Assembly (NCBI GenBank): GCA_014189685.1
Contig: DVAB01000038.1
Coordinates: 1-36,245, forward strand
Direction of reading: 5' to 3'
Length of the DNA: 36,245 nucleotides
Source: Candidatus Naiadarchaeum limnaeum
GTDB taxonomy: Archaea; Undinarchaeota; Undinarchaeia; Undinarchaeales; Naiadarchaeaceae
Shown here: positions 18,415 through 26,984 of the stretch, piece after piece
Layout: each line of letters starts with the position of its first letter
Numbering within the stretch: the stretch's first letter is position 1
Made by a program: the position numbers and the translations under genes
Notes under the pieces: generated by a model
What the model was told of the DNA's origin: nothing
Database searches by the model: none
The model's input: only the letters and a program-made list of their open reading frames with translations

Positions 18415-19310
18415 ACTATTATTGTCACCATTCCAAGCAATATTTCAAGTCCCCAAATTACTGATACAAGTTCCCACTCCCTAAGTGGTTTGAACTTTAA
18501 AATAACTCTGCTCAGGGATAAATAGCTTTTGTTTCCATTTTTCGGAGGAGTCAAAAAGCCTGCTCTTACTTCTGTTGGCTTTGTTTGAGCGCTTGAGAAA
18601 ACTCCAAAAGTTGTGAATTTTAAAATCGCATCTACAACATGTGGGATAAAAAGTATTGCAAGTTTGTAAAAAGGCGCGCCAATTAAAGTTGCTGCTATTA
18701 ATACAGTTCCTATTGGCAAAGTTCCAACATCCCCGGGAAAAATTTTTGCAGGATATTTATTGAAAATTAGAAATCCAACAAGCGCAGCAGCGTAAATGAG
18801 CAGAATAATTTGCGCGTTTTGCATAGGAGTACTTAGTGCAATGAAAAAAAGCATTATTGCTCCTAATCCAGATTCGAGTCCATTAAAACCTGCGAGCATG
18901 TTCGTCCAATTTGAAGCAATTGTAACTGCAAAAAATAAAATTACTATAGTAAACGGCTCGATAGGAATTAAAAGCAAAAGTGGAATTGCCCCAAAGCTTG
19001 CAAGAACTAATTTTCTCCACGGAGCAAATTGAAGCAAATCATCAATCAATCCGATAGTTGCCTCTGTGAGAAAGGCGAGCAGAATTATCGCAAAAACAAA
19101 AGAGCTTTTTAAAAAGTATGCTGCTACTATTGATATTGTAAAAGCAGCTGCTATTCCCACTCCGCCTATTTTTGGTTTTCTTGGACGCTCCTTTTTGTGC
19201 AAATCTTCTGATACAATTCCTAAAATATTCAATCTTTTAATTACAAGAAGCGTAAAAGTAACACTCAGTAAAAATGCAAGCATTATTAGTGCAATATCAA
19301 CTGTTTCCAT
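18411..19310 (-). CDS. MraY/GPT-family polyprenyl-phosphate GlcNAc(-like)-1-phosphate transferase
   Basis: Multi-TM; KKERPRKPKIGGVGIAAAF, AFLTEATIGLIDDLLQFAPWRKL, NWTNMLAGFNGLESGLG, GDVGTLPIGTVL. Confidence 0.88.
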   Translation of the reverse strand: METVDIALIMLAFLLSVTFTLLVIKRLNILGIVSEDLHKKERPRKPKIGGVGIAAAFTISIVAAYFLKSSFVFAIILLAFLTEATIGLIDDLLQFAPWRKLVLASFGAIPLLLLIPIEPFTIVILFFAVTIASNWTNMLAGFNGLESGLGAIMLFFIALSTPMQNAQIILLIYAAALVGFLIFNKYPAKIFPGDVGTLPIGTVLIAATLIGAPFYKLAILFIPHVVDAILKFTTFGVFSSAQTKPTEVRAGFLTPPKNGNKSYLSLSRVILKFKPLREWELVSVIWGLEILLGMVTIIV

Positions 19311-19313
19311 AAT

Positions 19314-20375
19314 TTAAACAAATTTTTGCAAAACGCTTTTTATTACTTTAATCGGATCCTCCATTCTTTCAACTAATTGTGCAGCTTTTTTTCCAAGTTT
19401 TTTCTTATAGCTGCTATTTTTATGAATAATGCCAAGAGCCTTTTTTGTAGCATTTGTTGAATCAGCCTTTATTATCAATCCTTTCTTTACAGCATAGTTT
19501 TCGTACATTGTATTGAAAGGCCTGCAGCTTATTGTTGGAGTTCCAAGCAAAGCTGATTCAAGTGTCATTGTTCCCCCTGAGCCGATAAAGATATCAGAAT
19601 AATGCAAAAGCGAAGGCCCGTCTATTGCATGGTGAGGAATAAACGCACGCCCATTCAACAGTTGTGAAATTGTTTCATCCTGTTCTCTATATCGTGGAAG
19701 AACAATAAAGTTTGCATCTATTTTTTCCATTAACTCATTTACAATTGGGAGTACTAACGAGCTGCTTCCGGAAACTTTATTCGCAAGGTAAGCGGCAAAA
19801 ATTTCCTCTGTTCTAAAGGTAACAGTTGGTTTTCCTTTTTTTATCTTTAATAATTCTAAAACCTCATTATTTGGCTTGAAACCTTTCAGCCATGCAACTG
19901 GATCAAGCGCATCGTATTGAACTATTCTTTCTTTTTGCACCCCATATTTTTGCCAGACTTCTTTCGGAATTAATTTTGGAGTAACTATCAATGTTGCAAG
20001 AGGAGCAGTTAATCGTGCGACAGCTTCTGCCTCAGGAATATCATTAATGCAAACATGCGGAATTTTTAACCCAAATGCAACTCTTGATGCCTCAGGGGAT
20101 GCGAGAGAAACAAGAACATTGGGTTTTTCCGCTTGAACTAACTGACTTAATTTTTCTGTTCTTTCAATGCTCGCAATAAGTTTTCCTTCAAGAGTTCCTC
20201 CACCGTGCTTTCCAACAACTTCTGCTGAAATTCCCTTTAACTCCAAAAGTTCATTTGTTTCTTTGTACTCTCGCGTTGTAATTAATAACTCATGCTCTTT
20301 TTCAAGTTCTCTAGCTAGGCGTCCGAACATCATTACTTGCTTTGGAGTTAGAATTTCAATCCAAATCTTACTCAT
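19314..20375 (-). CDS. DUF354-family protein (GT-B / UDP-GlcNAc 2-epimerase-like fold)
   Basis: MSKIWIEILTPKQVMMFGRLARELEKEHELLITTREYKETNELLELKGISAEVVGKHGGGTLEGKL; start refined from 20447 to ATG at 20375. Confidence 0.82.
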   Translation of the reverse strand: MSKIWIEILTPKQVMMFGRLARELEKEHELLITTREYKETNELLELKGISAEVVGKHGGGTLEGKLIASIERTEKLSQLVQAEKPNVLVSLASPEASRVAFGLKIPHVCINDIPEAEAVARLTAPLATLIVTPKLIPKEVWQKYGVQKERIVQYDALDPVAWLKGFKPNNEVLELLKIKKGKPTVTFRTEEIFAAYLANKVSGSSSLVLPIVNELMEKIDANFIVLPRYREQDETISQLLNGRAFIPHHAIDGPSLLHYSDIFIGSGGTMTLESALLGTPTISCRPFNTMYENYAVKKGLIIKADSTNATKKALGIIHKNSSYKKKLGKKAAQLVERMEDPIKVIKSVLQKFV

Positions 20376-20424
20376 GGCAATGAGTTTTAAAAATCCGCCT
20401 TTAAATATTTTCCCGCTGAAACGA

Positions 20425-20473
20425 TGTGAAGCCCAAAAGGGCTTCACAGATGAAAAATCCTTTGATTTTCCAT
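20425..20473 (-). terminator. Two adjacent hairpins between the 20503 gene and the 20375 gene (terminator or dispersed hairpin element)
   Basis: tgtgaagccc-aaaa-gggcttcaca (20425-20448, 10-bp perfect stem) then atg-a-aaaatc-cttt-gatttt-c-cat (20450-20473). Confidence 0.6.
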
Positions 20474-20502
20474 GATTTCAAACGTTTTCATACGATTTCA
20501 AC

Positions 20503-21453
20503 TCACTTGAGCGGCCGCTTAAGCAATAAAATATATGTCTTTCCAACCTTCTTTTTTTCAATTATATCTCGCTCTTCTAACTCAGAAGTTAGCCTTGTAA
20601 CTTTTGGCCTTGAAAACCCAGTGAGCGAAGGAAGTTCTTCCTGTTTTAGTCCAGAATTTCCATGCTTTTCAATCTGTTTTGCAATTTTCTTTTCATCCTC
20701 GCTTAAAACTTCATAGGGAACTTCCATTTTTCTTCTAAAGACTCCTACGCTGAATAAACTTGAGATCAAAAATATCACCAAGCCACCAACAAGTATACCA
20801 ATAACAAACAAACCCCTTGAATCAGTCGTTTGCTTCACCAATGCAATTTGAGTTTGCTCAGTGGGCTGTAATCCTCCTAGCTCTGCTAATTCACTTTTAA
20901 CATTTTCAGAAACATTTCCTGCTAAAATTATTCTGCTAGCCCTCAAATCTGATATGGCTGCTTTTGTCTCATCTGGAACTTTGTTTGTTTCAACTAGTAA
21001 GAGCGGGCTTTTGAAATCAATTGCAATTCTTCCTGCAGAAATTAAAGTTCCTTTCTGATCTCCTGGTGCAACAATTACTGTCTCTGATGTTTCCCACAGA
21101 GAAACAGCAACTCTTGCCGCAGTTCCATATCTGTTCCAATCCCATAGTCTTGTTATTGAATAATTCAGTCTTTCCAAATTATTTTCAACACTTTTTGAAA
21201 CTGCATCCTCTCCCCCAATTATAAGAGCACTTTTGTAGCCCTGTGCTCTATATCCATATAGTTCGAATTCTGTTTCCTGATCTATTCCTCCGCGCCCGAT
21301 TGTTATCAATGGAATTTCAGCGCTTTGTGTATAGACCTGCGCTACTATTGAGTCAACAGGAAAATCTCCGCGCGCAATTACAATATCATAGCTAGCAGCA
21401 TTTACAGTTGGAATTAACAGCAGAACGATTGCGAACAAAATTAACTTTTTCAT
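20503..21453 (-). CDS. Secreted CWB2-like domain + TM helix + cytoplasmic winged-helix HTH (predicted transmembrane regulator)
   Basis: Signal peptide MKKLILFAIVLLLIPTVNAA; CWB2-like SALIIGGEDAVSKSV, RLWDWNRYGTAARVAVSLWETSETVIVA; TM GLFVIGILVGGLVIFLISSLFSVGVF; wHTH LSEDEKKIAKQIEKHGNSGLKQEELPSLTGFSRPKVTRLTSELEERDIIEKKKVGKTYILLL. Confidence 0.82.
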   Translation of the reverse strand: MKKLILFAIVLLLIPTVNAASYDIVIARGDFPVDSIVAQVYTQSAEIPLITIGRGGIDQETEFELYGYRAQGYKSALIIGGEDAVSKSVENNLERLNYSITRLWDWNRYGTAARVAVSLWETSETVIVAPGDQKGTLISAGRIAIDFKSPLLLVETNKVPDETKAAISDLRASRIILAGNVSENVKSELAELGGLQPTEQTQIALVKQTTDSRGLFVIGILVGGLVIFLISSLFSVGVFRRKMEVPYEVLSEDEKKIAKQIEKHGNSGLKQEELPSLTGFSRPKVTRLTSELEERDIIEKKKVGKTYILLLKRPLK

Positions 21454-21467
21454 CTCCCACTCGCTTT

Positions 21468-22421
21468 TTACTTTGCCCTATTTAACTGTTTTTCTATTGC
21501 TTGCGCAATCTCATCAGAATTTGGATTTACAAAAACGCAATTCTTTGATTTTCCAGCCTCTTTCAAACCGCCAATATTTGTTGCAACTGCCAGTAATCCG
21601 CATACAAGCGCTTCACGGAGAGCAATTCCATAGCCCTCTGTGCGCGAAGGCATTACAAAAAGTTTTGATTCGTTCATTATCTGTGCTATTTCTTGCGGGG
21701 TTTTTTCTCCTGCAAAAGTTACTCTGGCACTTAATTGTTTTCTCTTAACCTCAGCTATCAAACTCTGGTAAAATTCATTTTCAATTATAGGCCCGGCAAT
21801 AATTAGTTTATAATTTGAAAACTTTTTGCCAAGCTCTGAAAATGCATCTATTAAAAGATCAATTCCTTTTGAGCGCTGAAGTCAACCAGCAAATAAAATT
21901 TGATTCTTGTTCTTAACCCTAACTTTTCTGAAAATCTTTTTATCAATTTCATTTTGCCTGTATTCAAGATTTCTATAGTGGTATCCGTGTTCAATTAAAT
22001 GTGCGCCCAAATCTTTGCTCACAACAAAAACTTTGCTCGCGCTTCTTAATGCAAAATTGTTAAAAATTCTATAAAATGGCTTATCCATATTAACTAAAAT
22101 ATCCGAGCCGTGACAAGTAACAGTATACTTAATTCCAAAGAATTTTTTTGCTAAATAAGCAAGAAACCCAAAAGTTGTTGCATAGTGCGCACTAATTTCT
22201 TTAATTTGTTTTTTGTGCGCCCATATTTTAAAAAATAATTGTGGTCCGTTTTTTATAAAAGGTCCGCGTTTCACCAAAATTAAATTTTTCCTATTTAAGG
22301 GATTGATGCTCGTTCCAATAAAAATTGCATTAGTGCTTTTTTCAAATTCCAATTTCGCCTGCAGCTCGACTCCTCTGTAGGGGGGCGGATACGGCCCCAA
22401 AATTGCTCTTATTCCTCCCAT
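21468..22421 (-). pseudogene. GT4-family glycosyltransferase interrupted by a single in-frame TGA (minus-strand codon at 21882-21884)
   Basis: The two ORF-track pieces (21882..22421 and 21468..21761) are one frame: ...NKNQILFAG*LQRSKGIDLLIDAFSELGKKFSNYKLIIAGPIIENEFYQSLIAEVKRKQ...FVMPSRTEGYGIALREALVCGLLAVATNIGGLKEA. Confidence 0.85.
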
Positions 22422-22430
22422 AAAGAAGTC

Positions 22431-22440
22431 TATTTAAATA
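22431..22440 (+). promoter_or_regulatory. Putative archaeal TATA box for the 22472 gene
   Basis: TATTTAAATA in a 50-bp divergent intergenic region, about 36 nt upstream of the ATG at 22472. Confidence 0.4.
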
Positions 22441-22471
22441 CCCTCTAATATAACTTTTTGCTGAGGGGGAG

Positions 22472-23209
22472 ATGGAAATACTTGAGCGCTTTGATGATGG
22501 AAGTGTAATTGCTCTGCTTGAAATAGACAAGCTGCACGACCATGAGCAGATTAAACAAGATATGTTAAGCCAGCTTGTTGCAGAGATTAAGAAAGATAAA
22601 GAGGTTAAGTATCCGCTCATTGTTGACAAGTATAGCAATGTTGTTCTTGATGGCCATCACAGATACCATGCCCTAAAAGAACTTGGCTGCAAATTCGCAC
22701 CAGCACATGTAATTGATTACTACGATCCACATGTAAAAATTGAGCGCTGGTATCCGATTATAAAAACTAGGCGCGAAATAAAATCTGTTTTTAAAGCACT
22801 AGAAAACGACGACTATTCTGTGGATCAAGTTGAGAATGAAGACGTTTTAAAAGTTGTTCTTGATTTGGGTCAAGCTTGCCTTGGGCTAATTGTAGAAAAT
22901 GATCATGAAGAATATTATCTAGCTTACAAACATCACTGCAATTTTCAAGAGGCTATGCAAGTTGTTGAAAGGGCAATTGAAATTGAAGGCAAACGGAAAG
23001 AGCTTGATTATATTGGCGATGAAAAGGAAATGATTTCAATTCTAAAAAGCAAGGAAGCAAGAATGGCAATTGTTACCCCTCAGATTAAGAAGGGCGAGGT
23101 TGTTGAAAAAGGCGCAAAGGGGAATCCTTTGCCTGCGAAGAGCACAAGGCATGTTTTGCCAGAAAGAAAATATTATCCGGTTTCACTGATGGATTTGATG
23201 CCTAAGTAA
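22472..23209 (+). CDS. ParB/Srx-fold protein, SerK/SbnI-like (predicted free-serine kinase or related)
   Basis: IALLEIDKLHDHEQI...VKYPLIVDKYSNVVLDGHHRYHALKELGCKFAPAHVIDYYDP: DGHHR motif followed by ALKELGC. Confidence 0.8.
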   Translation: MEILERFDDGSVIALLEIDKLHDHEQIKQDMLSQLVAEIKKDKEVKYPLIVDKYSNVVLDGHHRYHALKELGCKFAPAHVIDYYDPHVKIERWYPIIKTRREIKSVFKALENDDYSVDQVENEDVLKVVLDLGQACLGLIVENDHEEYYLAYKHHCNFQEAMQVVERAIEIEGKRKELDYIGDEKEMISILKSKEARMAIVTPQIKKGEVVEKGAKGNPLPAKSTRHVLPERKYYPVSLMDLMPK

Positions 23210-24338
23210 ATTTCTTTAGAATTTTCATCAATTCTGTTCCTTCAATTCTTTTCAAACGTCCTTTTGCGCAGGAATATTCGTTATAGTTTCTAACTCCGTC
23301 CGGCTTTACGCCGTTCCCAGCAATTGAAATTGGCACAGGGTCTGCGGAGTGGCCTTTTTTCTCAACAGGAGTGGAGTGATCTGCTGTAATTACTAGAATG
23401 CAGTCATTCATAGATTTTTCAAGTACATGCAGTTGCCCATCTATTCTTTCAATCATTCCAACTTTTCCCTCAAAATTTCCATCATGGCCAAAGTTATCAG
23501 TTGCTTTTACATTTACAAGAACAAAATCATATCTCTCAAGTGAGTCAACAGCTGTTTTGAATTTTCCGTGGATATTTGTATTTTCAGTTCCATTAGCGCC
23601 CTGTACTTCTAAAACATCTAACTCACAAAATCGCGCAACTCCTTTTACAAGTGCGGTTGCTGCAATGCAAGCCCCTCTTAAATTATGCAATTCCTTAAAG
23701 CTTGGAGCTTTTTTGTAAACCCCTGCGCCGCGCAGCAAAATCATATTCACAGGCAAACTTCTGTTTCTGTTTAATTCAAGCCTGCCCAATTTTTCATAGC
23801 ATTTTTTTGTAAACTGGTCCAAAACTTTTCCGGCCTTCAAAACTTTTTTCCCAGCAATATGCGGATCTGTATCTGAAGCTTTTTGTTTGAATTTTTTCAG
23901 GACTAAAGTTCCTCTGTGGTCAACGGTGTGTTTGAAAACAAAATCAGCTCCGATATCAATTTCATTCACAGCTTTTTCCAATTCTGTTAAATTTCCCCTG
24001 ATTCTTCCAGCGCGCCTATCAATAACTTCAAAATTTTTATCGACTGTTGCAATATTTGCGCGGAAAGCAACATCCCCTTCTCTTAATTCAATTCCTGCGC
24101 CTAAAGCCTCCAAGGGCCCACGGCCGGGATAATATTTTTTTAAATCATACCCCAAAAGTGATAAATGTCCTGTATCAGAATTTGGAACAACTCCCTTTTT
24201 AACAACATCCATAATCCCATTTATTCCGCGCATGGCAATTGAATCAAAATTTGGAGTGTTTGCATACTCAAGCGGAGTGGCTCCTCTTTTTCCTTTTGTA
24301 TCAGAAATGCCATCGCAGATTAATAAAATATATTTCAT
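23202..24338 (-). CDS. apgM: 2,3-bisphosphoglycerate-independent phosphoglycerate mutase, archaeal type
   Basis: MKYILLICDGISDTKGKRGATPLEYANTPNFDSIAMRGINGIMDVV...PNSDTGHLSLLGYD...ITADHSTPVEKKGHSADPVPI; start refined from 24392 to 24338. Confidence 0.92.
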   Translation of the reverse strand: MKYILLICDGISDTKGKRGATPLEYANTPNFDSIAMRGINGIMDVVKKGVVPNSDTGHLSLLGYDLKKYYPGRGPLEALGAGIELREGDVAFRANIATVDKNFEVIDRRAGRIRGNLTELEKAVNEIDIGADFVFKHTVDHRGTLVLKKFKQKASDTDPHIAGKKVLKAGKVLDQFTKKCYEKLGRLELNRNRSLPVNMILLRGAGVYKKAPSFKELHNLRGACIAATALVKGVARFCELDVLEVQGANGTENTNIHGKFKTAVDSLERYDFVLVNVKATDNFGHDGNFEGKVGMIERIDGQLHVLEKSMNDCILVITADHSTPVEKKGHSADPVPISIAGNGVKPDGVRNYNEYSCAKGRLKRIEGTELMKILKKFT

Positions 24339-24410
24339 AATAGTGCATAGCATTCTATTTACTAATATATTAAAAGTCTTTCTTACTTCCAACTTACGCT
24401 GAATTCTGTC

Positions 24411-24695
24411 TTATTTGTTCAATGGAATCTTTACTGTCGATACATTCACTTTCTCGTTTTCTTTGCTCGTTAGTTCCTCTGTGCTGATTTCTATTGCGCC
24501 AACTTTCAAGTCATTGAGAAATCTGTTCCTCACTATCTCTGCAACGTCTACTGCCCTGCTAATCGCTCTTCCTCTTGCTTCAAGGTTCACACTTTTTTGC
24601 CCATTGTTAAATTGTGTCACAACTGCCAGCACATAGTTCATAACTGGTTTGTTTCCAACGAATACTGTATTCTCAGGTGCTTCTGTCATTTTCAA
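24411..24695 (-). CDS. albA: DNA/RNA-binding protein Alba
   Basis: [54 protein letters not shown]-like ggaggtcgg upstream of TTG (24695) or ATG (24689). Confidence 0.95.
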   Translation of the reverse strand: MKMTEAPENTVFVGNKPVMNYVLAVVTQFNNGQKSVNLEARGRAISRAVDVAEIVRNRFLNDLKVGAIEISTEELTSKENEKVNVSTVKIPLNK

Positions 24696-24769
24696 CCGAC
24701 CTCCCTTTTGTAACTGAATGATGCTGTTAGCAGAAAAGTTAGAAATAAGGTTATTTATAATCCTTTTGT

Positions 24770-26323
24770 TTAGCTCACTGTGAAAGTCTTTGTAACCTCA
24801 TTATCGCTACGAGTTGTGCTCCTTTCAGAGTTTGGAACGAACTTTGCATAAGCAGTATATGTTCCAGCATTGTTTGCTTTGCAATTATTTATTTTCAAAT
24901 CATAAGTGCTTCCAATGCCTATTGTTTGTCCACTTACTCCACCTCCAAATGAGAAGCATCCTGCATATGCGCCGCTCGAATTTTTAACATGAATAGAAGT
25001 ACTCCCCCCTCCTAGTTGAGAGCTTGTCCCTGCATTTCTGAAAGTTGCAATAAGGCTAAAGTGCTTTCCCACTGTTGGCGTTGCATTAAATTTAAGGTCA
25101 GAAGCTGTTATTCTAAGGTCCGGAGCTCCGCTAACTGTAAATGATAAAGATTTTTGATTATTTCCCTCATTGCTTTCAGTTACTACATTATCAGGAATGT
25201 CTATAGAAGCTGAGACTAGTGGAGTTCCAGCCTCTTGTGGGGTCCAAGTTGCTGTTATTATTCTTTTTTCTGTGTATCCAAACGACCCTGTTGTTGTATC
25301 AAGTATGTTGGAGCCAGCAGCATTTATTCTAACTTTTGAATTCTTGTTCACTTTGGCGCATCCAAGATTAGCAAATTCAGCTTCAATTGTAACAGCTTGC
25401 TTTGCTTCAACACTTGTTATTATATTTCCACTAGAATCTTTTACGCGCACAAAATTAACTGTTAAATCAGGCCGTGCGTCTGCTGTTGTTTTTATCTGAG
25501 TTGAAAAAGCACCACTAGAACTTATTTTTGTTCCCCCACCTTGTACTTCCATTTTTTCAGCCGGCTTTCCATTCACTTCTAAATAGCCCAAGCCAGGGGT
25601 TTTGATCGCAGCTTCAAATAGGTCTACCCAGTTAACCCACCCAGTATCGTGTGCTTTTATTTTTTTAACCATACCTTCACAGCTAAATGTTGCAGTTCTC
25701 TTGTCATGAACTGGGATATCCCTAAATGTATATTCGCAACTCTTCTTTCCTGCTAAGTCAAATGCTTCAGCAATGACATCTGTTCTGAAAACTTCTCCTC
25801 CTAGAGTAACATTTGTGTTGATTTCTGTTACATAGTATTCCTTTGGATATTCATAAACAACCTCATCCTCAAACCAATAAATTTTTTCATCCCCTTTTGT
25901 CCAAGTTCCTTCATCTACAACTTTTAAATCAAGAGTTCCAACTTTTCCATCAATAGTTCTCATATGCGGCAAATTCTGCCCTTTGTAAGTTACATATTGT
26001 GAAACTAAGTTCTCAGCCTTGTCTATTACTAAATTTTTCAAACTATCCGTTGGCTGAACAGCGGCTGCACAGAAATTTTCCATATCATGCCCCTGTTCTT
26101 CTAAAGCTTTGTGTGTGGCAATTTCTATCATATCATTATAAAAAAGCTCCATCCCCTCCAGAGTGTTTTCCATTAACAAAAAATTTTTTGTAAATTCTGC
26201 TCTTGCTTGTGCTCCCCCTCCAACGCTCAATAAGCCAGCAGATGCGATTGTTGTAACTCCGGCAACTAGCAAAGCAAGTCCAACAATTTCTATCTGTGCT
26301 CTAACATTCTTTATAGCACCCAT
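24770..26323 (-). CDS. Class III prepilin-like protein with CARDB-type repeat domains
   Basis: N-term [29 protein letters not shown]-terminal [37 protein letters not shown]... and [34 protein letters not shown] repeats. Confidence 0.8.
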   Translation of the reverse strand: MGAIKNVRAQIEIVGLALLVAGVTTIASAGLLSVGGGAQARAEFTKNFLLMENTLEGMELFYNDMIEIATHKALEEQGHDMENFCAAAVQPTDSLKNLVIDKAENLVSQYVTYKGQNLPHMRTIDGKVGTLDLKVVDEGTWTKGDEKIYWFEDEVVYEYPKEYYVTEINTNVTLGGEVFRTDVIAEAFDLAGKKSCEYTFRDIPVHDKRTATFSCEGMVKKIKAHDTGWVNWVDLFEAAIKTPGLGYLEVNGKPAEKMEVQGGGTKISSSGAFSTQIKTTADARPDLTVNFVRVKDSSGNIITSVEAKQAVTIEAEFANLGCAKVNKNSKVRINAAGSNILDTTTGSFGYTEKRIITATWTPQEAGTPLVSASIDIPDNVVTESNEGNNQKSLSFTVSGAPDLRITASDLKFNATPTVGKHFSLIATFRNAGTSSQLGGGSTSIHVKNSSGAYAGCFSFGGGVSGQTIGIGSTYDLKINNCKANNAGTYTAYAKFVPNSERSTTRSDNEVTKTFTVS

Positions 26324-26829
26324 GTTTCAAGAGAAATATCTACACTCCCCCCGCTCTTGAGTGGGAGAAGCTGATTTTCGGTAAAAAGATTCTCTGTTGT
26401 TGGATTTACGCCACATCTATATTTTTCTGCGGTCCCCTCCATCACTTTAAGTCTATGAACATCTTTTCCCAAATTCTGCTCAAGCCACTCGCAGATTTTT
26501 GGCAATACATCCACACTAAAATAGGTGCTCATTGTTTTTCCAGAGGGATGTTTCCCATTGGGATTATCAATAGAGCGCTCAATCAAAGTTGAATACGAAA
26601 TGCCAAACTCATCCCTTGTTAAAAGGAAGTTATTGAGATAATTTGTTGTTGTGATTAAATGTTCTCGCTCAATAAAGGGGAGAGGTCCTTCTTTCACAAC
26701 TTTCCCCCTTAAAACAATAAAGTAATAAAATGAAAGAATTCCCAGGATTAAAATTAATGCAAGAGCTGCTAGCCCCATTGCAATTTCTTCCTGCGCTTTT
26801 CGATTTGCTAAAATTGTTTTAATCTTCAT
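26311..26829 (-). CDS. Class III prepilin-like protein
   Basis: MKIKTILANRKAQEEIAMGLAALALILILGILSFYYF; start refined from 26934 to ATG 26829 (the upstream part is out of frame over another small ORF). Confidence 0.75.
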   Translation of the reverse strand: MKIKTILANRKAQEEIAMGLAALALILILGILSFYYFIVLRGKVVKEGPLPFIEREHLITTTNYLNNFLLTRDEFGISYSTLIERSIDNPNGKHPSGKTMSTYFSVDVLPKICEWLEQNLGKDVHRLKVMEGTAEKYRCGVNPTTENLFTENQLLPLKSGGSVDISLETWVL

Positions 26830-26834
26830 CTGAT

Positions 26835-26984
26835 TTATCCTCCTATCGCACCTAGGAAGTTTAATTGCAGTCCAGCAGCCACCATTATTGCAACAAAGAA
26901 AATTATTCCAATAATTATCATAATTATCATCCAAATCCCAGTTCCTATTTGCTGGCCCTTTTCGTTTTTAAAAAGTATGCTCAT
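26835..26984 (-). CDS. 49-aa class III prepilin-like micro-protein (not in ORF track)
   Basis: MSILFKNEKGQQIGTGIWMIIMIIIGIIFFVAIMVAAGLQLNFLGAIGG*; ATGA overlap with the upstream gene's stop. Confidence 0.75.
   Translation of the reverse strand: MSILFKNEKGQQIGTGIWMIIMIIIGIIFFVAIMVAAGLQLNFLGAIGG

Noticed and set aside
20503-20530. NotI-like near-palindrome gagcggccgctt as a regulatory site
   Set aside because: It is inside the coding end (KRPLK*) of the membrane regulator; chance palindrome.
10325-21884. Global stop-codon reassignment (TAG or TGA) explaining both interrupted ORFs
   Set aside because: Both TAG and TGA are used as ordinary terminators of well-bounded genes in the same window, so genome-wide reassignment is not supported.
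22342-22638. Minus-strand 98-aa ORF across the 22.4-kb divergent region
   Set aside because: Overlaps the SerK-like gene and GT4 start in non-coding frames; would span the likely divergent promoter.
26830-26934. N-terminal extension MDDNYDNYWNNFLCCNNGGCWTAIKLPRC of the 26311 ORF
   Set aside because: Lies out of frame over the 49-aa prepilin-like micro-ORF; ATG at 26829 gives a canonical class III signal.
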